Shown: positions 1 through 5,050 of the stretch, in pieces
Numbering within the stretch: position 1 is the stretch's first letter
How the letters are laid out: every line of letters starts with the position of its first letter
Assembly (NCBI GenBank): GCA_949298295.1
Contig: CASFWS010000085.1
Coordinates: 1 to 5,050, forward strand
Length of the DNA stretch: 5,050 bases
Source of the DNA: an uncultured Bacillota bacterium
Lineage (GTDB): Bacteria > Bacillota_I > Bacilli_A > RFN20 > CAG-826
Direction of reading: 5' to 3'
Notes under the pieces: generated by a model
What the model was told of the DNA's origin: nothing
What the model saw: only the letters and a program-made list of their open reading frames with translations
Database searches by the model: none
Program-made: the position numbers and the translations under genes

Positions 1-649
1 CCTTGGTGAGGTAAAACTTCGTCGACATCCCTTCGAAGGAATTGAAGAGGCTGGAGAGGTAATTGGCCGTGATGCCGACGTTCTTGGCCACGTCGTCGAC
101 GCTGATGTCGAACTGGTAGTTGTTGTGGATGTATTCCTTGGCAGCCAGGATGTGGGCCGTCTTCTGGACCGTCGGGTCATCGGATTTCAGTTCGTTCCCG
201 AAAAGGCGGCCAAAGAGGGAATAGGCTTGCCCGAGGCAATAGAGGTTCAGCTTGCCTTTCGAAAGGTACTCGTTGACGATGGCGTCGAAGTGCGTTTTGT
301 AAACCAAGGTATCGTCGTGGAACACCGGCCGATCGCCGGAGATGCCGGCCTTCTTGAGGAGGTCGGTCGACCGGCTGCCGCCGATGCCGATCCATTCATA
401 GGCCCAAGGATCGCTCGGATCGGGATGGTAGACGGGCACCTCCCGCGGCGGGATATAGAAGATGTCGCCCCGCTTTAGCTTGTAGACATGGCCTTTGTAG
501 CTGAAGATACCCTTCCCGTGCAGCACATAATGGAAAAGGTGATATTCCTTCGGGGTAAAATGGAAGATTTTGTCGGGCAGGCATTCCTCCCTTCCGCATT
601 CGTGGAGGGAGAGTTCGATGTAGCTGGCCGCGTCGTTTTCGTAACCCAT
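1..649 (-). CDS. AraC-family transcriptional regulator, cupin sensor plus HTH (C-terminus cut by window edge)
   Basis: The reading frame runs from an ATG at 649-647 through the left edge without a stop, giving 216 visible residues. The N-terminal half is an AraC-type cupin ligand-binding domain: YHLFHYVLHGKG at about residues 36-47, GDIFYIPP at 61-68 and DPWAYEWIGIGG at 80-91. This is the pattern of MsmR/RafR-like sugar regulators, which bind a carbohydrate and activate nearby uptake or hydrolase genes. The first helix-turn-helix is at about 182-203 (ISVDDVAKNVGITANYLSSLF). The second HTH, roughly 50 or more residues, lies outside the window, as expected for a family of about 280 residues. 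The start is supported by AAAGGAG six bases upstream. A strong promoter with an overlapping palindrome lies about 170 bases upstream. The family assignment is firm; the effector and targets are unknown. A link to the rhamnosidase at the other end of the window is only a guess. Confidence 0.93.
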   Translation of the reverse strand, partial: MGYENDAASYIELSLHECGREECLPDKIFHFTPKEYHLFHYVLHGKGIFSYKGHVYKLKRGDIFYIPPREVPVYHPDPSDPWAYEWIGIGGSRSTDLLKKAGISGDRPVFHDDTLVYKTHFDAIVNEYLSKGKLNLYCLGQAYSLFGRLFGNELKSDDPTVQKTAHILAAKEYIHNNYQFDISVDDVAKNVGITANYLSSLFNSFEGMSTKFYLTK

Positions 650-655
650 CTCGTT

Positions 656-662
656 CTCCTTT
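656..662 (-). promoter_or_regulatory. Ribosome binding site of the AraC-type gene
   Basis: On the minus strand this reads AAAGGAG, six bases before the ATG at 649-647. It selects this start over an out-of-frame ATG at 684 that has no comparable site. Confidence 0.8.
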
Positions 663-724
663 CGCCCTCCGTATTGAAGGACATGAAAGGGCTTTCAAAA
701 AGATTAATTTATATTCCGCTCAAA

Positions 725-742
725 TTTTCCCTATATGGAAAA
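725..742. repeat. Inverted repeat TTTTCC-N6-GGAAAA in the araC leader
   Basis: Two perfect six-base arms flank the spacer CTATAT, making an 18-bp symmetric site in an AT-rich stretch. It lies between the predicted transcription start near 817 and the AraC start codon at 649. It could be an operator, for example for autoregulation, or a weak RNA hairpin. There is no T-tract to make it a terminator. The symmetry is seen directly; the role is inferred. Confidence 0.35.
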
Positions 743-810
743 CAAAGACCGTGCTATCTGAAAATCCGGAACAATCGAAAGAAAACGGCCGGATGATGTC
801 CAAAAGCGAA

Positions 811-824
811 TGTAAGTGCTTACA
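811..824. promoter_or_regulatory. Palindromic operator TGTAAGTGCTTACA, LacI/CcpA-like
   Basis: Six-base arms TGTAAG and CTTACA are separated by TG. Apart from the central base pair step (TG instead of CG), this matches the general shape of LacI/GalR-family operators and CcpA cre boxes. It begins at the last base of the predicted minus-strand -10 hexamer and spans the expected start of transcription. Binding there should block initiation, so repression of the AraC-type gene is the simplest reading. The repressor is not encoded in this window, and the family assignment is an inference from operator shape. Confidence 0.6.
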
Positions 825-853
825 ATATAAATGAGGTTTTTACATACTGTCAA
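824..853 (-). promoter_or_regulatory. Sigma-70-type promoter reading toward the AraC-type gene
   Basis: On the minus strand a perfect TTGACA (853-848) is followed after 18 bases by TATATT (829-824), five of six matches to the -10 consensus. Transcription would start near 817, leaving a leader of about 170 bases before the ATG at 649. The surrounding DNA is visibly more AT-rich than the coding regions. The palindrome at 811-824 sits directly on the predicted start site. Confidence 0.65.
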
Positions 854-1092
854 AACGGCATTAGCAAGGCCCGAATAGCCCCATCAACCGTTTCGTTGTT
901 CCCCTCGTTCGATTGAGTCCTCGCCGGCGTTGGAACGTCCTTCGAAAGGGCCGGTAACCCCTCCATTCCGGCATTCGTAAGGCATCGGAAGAACCCCCGC
1001 TCGCCTACCGATTCTTTCCTCGCGACATCTTGCGCACCCGCGGAAGGGACTAAAATGGTAAATTAGGCGCATCCTTATTCCCGGAGAGAACA

Positions 1093-1604
1093 ATGATTTG
1101 CCAGATCAGGAAGTGGTCGTTGTCGGATGCCGAGAACTTGAGATCCGTCATCGGAAACAAAAAGGTCCAGGATAACCTCCGGGACGGAATCCCCTGCCCC
1201 TATTCCTTGCAAGACACGGTCCACTTCATTGCAGAGACCCTTTCTTTGGAAGAGGGCAACGCCTTTTCCTTTGCCATCGAAGCCGGCGGCAAGCTCGTCG
1301 GAAGCATCGCGGCCTACCGGCAAGGGAACATCCACCGCCAAACGGCCAAGCTCGGATATTACATCGCCGAGGAATGCTGGGCCATGGCATCGCGACCGAA
1401 GCCATCAAGCAAATGTGCCGCTACGTTTTCGAGAAGACCGACATCGTCCGCATCTATGCCGAGCCTTTTGCCGAAAACCTTGCCTCCTGCCGGGCCCTCG
1501 AAAAGGCCGGCTTCCGCTACGAAGGGACGCTGAGGAGCAACGCTATCAAGAATGGGAAGGCCATCGACATGAAGATGTACGCCATCTTGAAGGCCGATTT
1601 ATGA
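1093..1604 (+). pseudogene. RimJ/RimL-type GNAT N-acetyltransferase, frameshifted
   Basis: Two frames together make one ordinary GNAT of 170 residues (Acetyltransf_3 type, which transfers acetyl from acetyl-CoA to an amine on a protein or small molecule). Frame one gives residues 1-96, from MICQIRKWSLSDAENL to LGYYIAEECW. The rest, GHGIATEAIKQM through ENLASCRALEKAGF to KADL, is read in the frame one base back and ends at the TGA at 1602-1604. The switch is at 1378-1382: CTGGGCCATGGC would read W-G-H-G if there were four Gs instead of three. As written, translation from the ATG at 1093 continues out of frame to 1533, making a 146-residue protein without the acetyl-CoA pyrophosphate loop. GGAG at 1083-1086 is a good ribosome binding site. 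No slippery heptamer is seen, so a real one-base deletion or a homopolymer read error is more likely than programmed frameshifting. The next gene follows after 76 bases, probably co-transcribed. Confidence 0.85.
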
Positions 1605-1666
1605 CCGCCGCCGGACGGGACAGGCCGCGCTAGCGGTTCCCAGAAGGACCGGCTGAAAACCAGGGG

Positions 1667-1673
1667 AAGGAGG
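1667..1673 (+). promoter_or_regulatory. Ribosome binding site of the GrpB-deaminase fusion gene
   Basis: AAGGAGG lies seven bases before the ATG at 1681 and is the strongest Shine-Dalgarno match in the window. It fixes this start. An ATG at 1674 is out of frame and too close to the site. Confidence 0.8.
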
Positions 1674-1680
1674 ATGCCCA

Positions 1681-2568
1681 ATGCCACAGCATGTTACCGT
1701 CGTCGATTACGACCCCAAGTGGCCGGCGAAATATGAGATGGAGCGCGACGCGATATCCGCCATCCTCGCCGGGAATTGCCTTTCCCTTTACCACATCGGA
1801 AGCACCTCGGTGCCGGGCCTCGCGGCAAAGCCGATCATCGACATCATGGCCGTCGTAAGAAGCCTTAAGGAAGTAGATGCCCTGTCCGGGAAATTCGAGG
1901 AACTCGGGTATGAATGCCTCGGGGAATTCGGGATGGCCGGCCGGCGCTACTTCCGCAAGGGCGGAGACGAAAGAACCCATCAGATCCATGTCTTTCAAGT
2001 CGACGATTGGCCCAACATCGCCCGGCACCTCGCCTTCCGGGACTATATGCGGACCCACGAGGAAGAGCGAAGGGAATACGGAACCCTCAAGAAATCTCTC
2101 GCCAAGGCGTTTCCTTACGACATAGAGGGGTATTGCGAGGGAAAAGAGGCTTTTGTCCGCGAAAGGGAGGCGCGAGCGCTTGCCCTTTACGATGGGTCGT
2201 GGGACCGCCTCTTCCTCGCCGCGCGGAAAGTCCAAGGAGAAAGAAGAATATCCTCTTTCGTCGAGGCCGGAAGCATAGCCGCGGCCCTTCTTACATCGAT
2301 GGGAAACATCTACGTAGGGGTTTGCATCGACACCTCCTGCTCCCTCGGGATGTGCGCGGAGCGAAACGCCATCGCGAACATGCTGACCAACGGGGAAAGC
2401 CAAATCCTCAAATTGGTTGCCATCATGCCGGACGGAAGGCCGGGAATGCCTTGCGGGGCTTGCCGCGAAGGGCTGATGCAGTTGAGCCCAACCGCCGGCG
2501 ATATCGAAATTCTCTCCTCCTACGAGCCGAAGGAGACGGTACGCCTTAAAACCCTGATTCCGGAATGA
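1681..2568 (+). CDS. GrpB-family (UPF0157) / cytidine deaminase-like fusion protein
   Basis: This 295-residue protein has two recognisable domains. Residues 1 to about 168 are GrpB/UPF0157 (COG2320), a nucleotidyltransferase-fold family of poorly known function. The marks are YDPKWPAKYE at 10-19, the signature HIGSTSVPGLAAKPIIDI at 38-55, THQIHVFQ at 99-106 and FRDYMRTHEEERREYG at 119-134. Residues about 173-295 are a zinc-dependent deaminase domain of the cytidine/blasticidin-S deaminase type. Its zinc ligands and proton shuttle are all present: C225-A-E227 and PCGAC with C258 and C261. The segment GVCIDTSCSLGM before the CAE motif lacks the usual NxE ribose-binding pattern of true cytidine deaminases, so the substrate may differ. 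The frame is continuous and the ribosome binding site is strong, so both domains should be made as one soluble cytoplasmic protein. It follows the broken acetyltransferase by 76 bases in the same direction. The domain calls are firm; the joint function is unknown. Confidence 0.9.
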   Translation: MPQHVTVVDYDPKWPAKYEMERDAISAILAGNCLSLYHIGSTSVPGLAAKPIIDIMAVVRSLKEVDALSGKFEELGYECLGEFGMAGRRYFRKGGDERTHQIHVFQVDDWPNIARHLAFRDYMRTHEEERREYGTLKKSLAKAFPYDIEGYCEGKEAFVREREARALALYDGSWDRLFLAARKVQGERRISSFVEAGSIAAALLTSMGNIYVGVCIDTSCSLGMCAERNAIANMLTNGESQILKLVAIMPDGRPGMPCGACREGLMQLSPTAGDIEILSSYEPKETVRLKTLIPE

Positions 2569-2571
2569 TGG

Positions 2572-2586
2572 GGTTCCTCTCGAACC
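2572..2586. repeat. Short inverted repeat between convergent genes
   Basis: GGTTC and GAACC flank the five-base loop CTCTC, just after the stop codon at 2568 and before the convergent gene's stop at 2626. Neither strand has a following T-tract, so it does not qualify as a standard intrinsic terminator. It is the only hairpin I see in the 57-base gap where both converging transcripts must end or overlap. Confidence 0.25.
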
Positions 2587-2625
2587 GAAAACGCGGATTG
2601 AGGCGTCTCCCCTTCCAAGCGGGAA

Positions 2626-3108
2626 TCAGTCTTTGCTTCCCTCGCCCACCGGAAGGCGAAGAAGGTAAGGGAAATCGACGAAGCCAAGCTTGTAATAGAC
2701 CTTCCGGCCGAGCGGCGTCGATTCAAGATAAACCTTGCCGGCCCCTTCTTCCTCGCATCGCTTCAGAAGGCGCCTCACGATTTCCGTCCCGATGCCTCTC
2801 CCCCGCTCCTCGGGGCGAACGTAGACGTTCATGAGATAGGCCGAGCGGCCGCTCGGGTTGTCGGGCGAGGGAAGCTCTTCCTCAAAGCAAATCCCGCCGG
2901 TCCCGACAAGAACGCCATCCTCCTCGACGACGATGGCGGCATGGGTTCCCGTTCGCAGGTGGCGGTCGTAATAGTCCCTGGTTGCGCCCTCGAAAGACGA
3001 GCAGTCGACGTTCCCTTTAAAGGAGAAAATCTCCCGCACCGCCTCCATCCGGAGGGATAGCAACGCTTCGAGATCCTCGATCCCCGCCCAACGGTAAACC
3101 ATCCGCAT
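2626..3108 (-). CDS. GNAT-family N-acetyltransferase
   Basis: A 160-residue single-domain GNAT, the usual length for the family (Acetyltransf_1 type). It begins with the typical YRWAGIEDLEALLSLRMEAV at about residues 5-24. The beta-4 strand YLMNVYVRPE is at 91-100, followed by the acetyl-CoA pyrophosphate-binding motif R102-GRGIG (R/QxxGxG) and the C-terminal GRKVYYKLGF at about 134-143. It is intact. It is not a copy of the frameshifted acetyltransferase at 1093-1604: that one is of the RimJ/RimL type with a W-G-H-G loop. An alternative in-frame ATG at 3102-3100 has better spacing: AAGGA at 3112-3116 is only three bases from the first ATG but nine from the second, so the true protein may be 158 residues. 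It lies downstream of the rhamnosidase on the same strand, 153 bases away, and ends 57 bases from the convergent fusion gene. The acetyl acceptor cannot be predicted. Confidence 0.9.
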   Translation of the reverse strand: MRMVYRWAGIEDLEALLSLRMEAVREIFSFKGNVDCSSFEGATRDYYDRHLRTGTHAAIVVEEDGVLVGTGGICFEEELPSPDNPSGRSAYLMNVYVRPEERGRGIGTEIVRRLLKRCEEEGAGKVYLESTPLGRKVYYKLGFVDFPYLLRLPVGEGSKD

Positions 3109-3124
3109 CGATCCTTACCCGGGA

Positions 3125-3155
3125 ATTCTACCAACAAAAAGGACAGCCTTTCCAA
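3125..3155 (-). promoter_or_regulatory. Possible extended -10 promoter of the GNAT gene
   Basis: On the minus strand TGGTAGAAT (ending at 3125) matches an extended -10 element, TGN followed by TAGAAT. A weak TTGGAA (3155-3150) lies 19 bases upstream, longer than ideal. Transcription would begin around 3118, right at the ribosome binding site, leaving a very short leader. This would let the acetyltransferase be expressed apart from the rhamnosidase. Confidence 0.35.
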
Positions 3156-3190
3156 TTGCCTGATTTCCGATCGGGAAACGAAGCATCCCC

Positions 3191-3231
3191 AAGCTTTCTT
3201 ACGATGAGGGCGAAAGGAATTGGGAAAGCTT
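3191..3231. repeat. Perfect 8-bp inverted repeat with 25-base loop
   Basis: AAGCTTTC at 3191-3198 and GAAAGCTT at 3224-3231 are exact reverse complements. CCCC just outside the left arm and GGGG, offset by three bases, outside the right arm could extend the pairing. It lies between the rhamnosidase stop and the acetyltransferase start. No T-tract follows on either strand, so it is not a typical terminator. It may be an RNA stem that stabilises or separates the two transcripts, or chance. Confidence 0.35.
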
Positions 3232-3261
3232 AAAGGGGCCGGAGGAGGATGCCCATCCGCT

Positions 3262-5050
3262 TCAGAATTCGTGGCGGCCTGGCCCGATTCGGAACTTGCG
3301 GCCGTCGAGAAGTTCGACTTCGGCCTGGCAATTCGGGGGCATCTCAACGAGGTAAGAGTAGGCGTTGCCCGCCTTTTCGAAGGCCGAGGTTACCGTGCCG
3401 TAGATGGAATCGTAGGAGGCGGAAGCCTTCGCGATGCCCCCACCCGGCAAGGGCTTGATGAGGAAGGAATTTTCCCCCGTGAGGTTGATTCCGCACATGC
3501 CGCGGATGAGCCATTCGACGACGGCGCCTTTCGAATAGTGGTTAAGCGAAGCGATGCCCCGGTCCGGCGTCGTCGGGCCTTCCCAACTCTCCCAGATGGT
3601 TGAGGCCCCGGACTTGGCCATGAAGAGCCAACCAGGCCGTTCGGTGTTGTTTAGAAGGCGGTAAGCATCCTCGAGGTCGATGGAAGAAAGGACATCGAGG
3701 ATGAAGGGGGTCGAAAGGAAGCCGGTCCCGAGCCGCCAGCCATAATGGTCCAAAGCCGCGATGAGGCGCTTTCGGGCATAATCGGCTTGCTTGTCGCTCA
3801 AAAGGCCCATGTAAAGAGGGCGGACCAGCTTGGCCTGGCGATCGGTATCGAGGCTGAAGCGCGGCTTGCTCACCATTTCCTGATAGGCCCGCTTGGCTCC
3901 TTCGCTATATTCGCGGATCTTCTCAAGCCTCCTATCGCCTTCCCGGTGAAGGATGGAAGCAACTTCGAGGATCCGCTTCAAGGTGAAATAGGTATAGGCC
4001 GTCGATTCCTCCGGGTGGGGCGAGGCAAAGTCGTACCACTTGAAGGCGCAGACGTCGTTCGGCTCGGCCCACTCGCCGTAGGATTGCCCGGCATTGACCG
4101 CGTATTTCCGGTTCTTCCTGGAAATCCCCAGCGGCTTGGCATAGGGCCCGCCCCACTTCCCGGCCCGCTTGACCATGAAGAGCCCGTAGCGGACCATCCC
4201 GTCGAAGTTTTCCTCAAGAAGGCGTTCGTCCCCGTAGCGCCAATAGAAGTAGAGGGGGATGTACACCCCGGCGCAAGCCCAGCCGACCGACCCGTTCATG
4301 ACCCACATGAACCAGTCTTCGTGGGCATAGGGGGCAATTTGCGGCAAGCGCCCGCTTTTCCATTGCCGGTCGAAGATGTCACGAACGTGCTTCCGGGCGA
4401 AGGCTGCATAGTCGACGAGATAGGATGCCGTATTGAAGAAGACCTCGCTATCGCCGGTCCATCCCATCCTTTCCCTCGTCGGGCAGTCGCTCGGGAAATC
4501 GGTCGAATTGCTCTTGAGCGACCAAAGGGTCATCCCGAAGAACTTCTCGATCAGGGGGTCCGAACATTCGAAGCGACAGGTTTCATCGAAGTCGCTATAG
4601 CAGGCAATCGCGACGAACTCCTTGCTCTTGAAGGGGACGTCGGTTTCGATTTCGGCGTATTGGAAGCCGCCGTAGAAGAACTTCGGCCGGTATTCGTTGA
4701 GCCCCGGCTTGAACGTATAGTCGATTTCTTGAAGGGGGCTCGGCTTCCCGTGGTGGAGGCATTGGATGTTCTTCAGGGTCAGCTCCCCATTTTCATCCAA
4801 GAGCTCCCCGAGCCGGATCTTCATTGTTTCCCCGCCCTTGGCGTTTATGGAAAAAGCGATGTATCCGGAGAGGTTTTGCGGGAATTTCAGGATAATCTTC
4901 CCGCTTGGGGTCTTATGGCTTTCGATGGGGGCAAAGCGTTCGTGTTCCTTCACCGCTACGTTGTTGGAAGATGTCAGGTTCCGCCGCTCCTTGGCTAGGG
5001 CGGCCCTACCGGAATAGGTAGGGACGAGGCGGGCGTCCACCCTTTCCCCG
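3262..5050 (-). CDS. GH78 alpha-L-rhamnosidase (N-terminus beyond window edge)
   Basis: This enzyme removes terminal alpha-L-rhamnose from glycosides and plant polysaccharides by inversion. The frame is open through the right edge. The GTG at 5040 has no spaced ribosome binding site and falls inside a known domain, so it is not taken as the start. Numbered from that codon, about 40-150 match the GH78 beta-sandwich (PF05592-like: TPSGKIILKFPQNLSGY, then RLGELLDENGEL), followed by the (alpha/alpha)6 catalytic barrel. The signature DCPTRERMGWTGD is at 185-197. Its D185, E190 and D197 have the same spacing as Asp567, Glu572 and Asp579 of Bacillus BsRhaB, E190 being the general acid. TIWESWEG at 481-488 holds the candidate general base (E484 or E487). 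LNHYSKGAVVEW (499-510) and the C-terminal beta domain complete it. Full-length relatives are about 900-1000 residues, so roughly 300 are missing. Whether it is secreted cannot be seen. Confidence 0.95.
   Translation of the reverse strand, partial: GERVDARLVPTYSGRAALAKERRNLTSSNNVAVKEHERFAPIESHKTPSGKIILKFPQNLSGYIAFSINAKGGETMKIRLGELLDENGELTLKNIQCLHHGKPSPLQEIDYTFKPGLNEYRPKFFYGGFQYAEIETDVPFKSKEFVAIACYSDFDETCRFECSDPLIEKFFGMTLWSLKSNSTDFPSDCPTRERMGWTGDSEVFFNTASYLVDYAAFARKHVRDIFDRQWKSGRLPQIAPYAHEDWFMWVMNGSVGWACAGVYIPLYFYWRYGDERLLEENFDGMVRYGLFMVKRAGKWGGPYAKPLGISRKNRKYAVNAGQSYGEWAEPNDVCAFKWYDFASPHPEESTAYTYFTLKRILEVASILHREGDRRLEKIREYSEGAKRAYQEMVSKPRFSLDTDRQAKLVRPLYMGLLSDKQADYARKRLIAALDHYGWRLGTGFLSTPFILDVLSSIDLEDAYRLLNNTERPGWLFMAKSGASTIWESWEGPTTPDRGIASLNHYSKGAVVEWLIRGMCGINLTGENSFLIKPLPGGGIAKASASYDSIYGTVTSAFEKAGNAYSYLVEMPPNCQAEVELLDGRKFRIGPGRHEF

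Larger units (their letters stand above)
650..1092. other. Gene-free regulatory region between divergent genes
   Basis: No convincing coding region lies here on either strand. The left half holds the AraC ribosome binding site, an inverted repeat, the palindromic operator and the minus-strand promoter, described separately. The right half, about 854-1020, is GC-richer and shows nothing I can name. Just before the acetyltransferase gene, TAAAAT at 1051-1056 is a possible plus-strand -10 element. Its best upstream partner, TTGCGC at 1030-1035, is only 15 bases away and poorly matched, so that promoter is weakly supported. Confidence 0.5.

Noticed and set aside
125..478. A 117-residue plus-strand frame within the AraC-type gene
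   Set aside because: It is the antisense shadow of the cupin domain, and no motif is recognisable.
821..826. Plus-strand -10 element TACAAT diverging from the araC promoter
   Set aside because: No acceptable -35 lies at the right distance, and the next plus-strand gene begins about 270 bases further on.
895..920. tRNA T-arm-like GTTCGATTG
   Set aside because: The surrounding bases do not form acceptor, anticodon or D arms, so the match is by chance.
884..1093. A 69-residue minus-strand frame in the gene-free stretch
   Set aside because: It starts at a TTG with no good ribosome binding site, has an arginine/glycine-rich composition without motifs, and overlaps the acetyltransferase leader. 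It is not supported as a gene.
1378..1384. Programmed -1 ribosomal frameshifting in the first GNAT gene
   Set aside because: The site CTGGGCC does not fit the X XXY YYZ slippery pattern, and no obvious downstream stem or upstream Shine-Dalgarno-like stimulator stands out. A simple deletion or read error explains it better.
1630..2403. A 257-residue minus-strand frame opposite the GrpB-deaminase gene
   Set aside because: It is antisense to a gene with two clear domains, has no family resemblance, and is explained by codon bias.
2572..2586. Bidirectional intrinsic terminator between the convergent genes
   Set aside because: The stem is only five base pairs and neither strand carries a T-run after it.
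3745..4998. A 417-residue open frame on the plus strand, antisense to the rhamnosidase
   Set aside because: It lies entirely within a strongly recognised GH78 gene. Its residues show no domain, and stop-poor antisense frames are expected from the GC-biased codon use of the real gene.

Overview
The window holds five protein-coding loci. The overall style suggests a moderately GC-rich, Gram-positive-like bacterium, probably a carbohydrate-degrading member of the Firmicutes/Bacilli. This rests on strong AGGAGG-type ribosome binding sites, an MsmR/RafR-like AraC regulator, a LacI/CcpA-style operator and a GH78 rhamnosidase. The taxonomic guess is an inference; no marker gene is present.

Layout from left to right. 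(1) Positions 649 down to 1, minus strand: an AraC-family sugar-responsive regulator cut by the left edge. (2) Positions 650-1092: a gene-free regulatory stretch. It carries a strong sigma-70-type promoter reading toward the araC-type gene, and a 14-bp palindrome lies on its predicted transcription start. (3) Positions 1093-1604, plus strand: a RimJ/RimL-type GNAT acetyltransferase broken by an apparent one-base deletion inside its acetyl-CoA loop. (4) Positions 1681-2568, plus strand: a two-domain protein, GrpB (UPF0157, nucleotidyltransferase fold) fused to a cytidine/blasticidin-S-deaminase-like zinc domain. (5) Positions 3108-2626, minus strand and convergent with it: a second, unrelated GNAT acetyltransferase. 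(6) Positions 5050-3262, minus strand: the C-terminal two thirds or so of a GH78 alpha-L-rhamnosidase, continuing past the right edge.

Two themes are mixed here. The outer genes, the AraC regulator and the rhamnosidase, fit plant or host glycan use. The inner three genes are small-molecule-modifying enzymes (two acetyltransferases and a nucleotidyltransferase-fold/deaminase fusion) of the kind often seen in detoxification or self-protection neighbourhoods. No direct functional link between the themes can be shown from this sequence. I found no RNA genes, CRISPR arrays, insertion sequences or prophage genes. The most distinctive items are the GrpB-deaminase fusion, the frameshift in the first GNAT gene and the operator/promoter arrangement upstream of the AraC gene.
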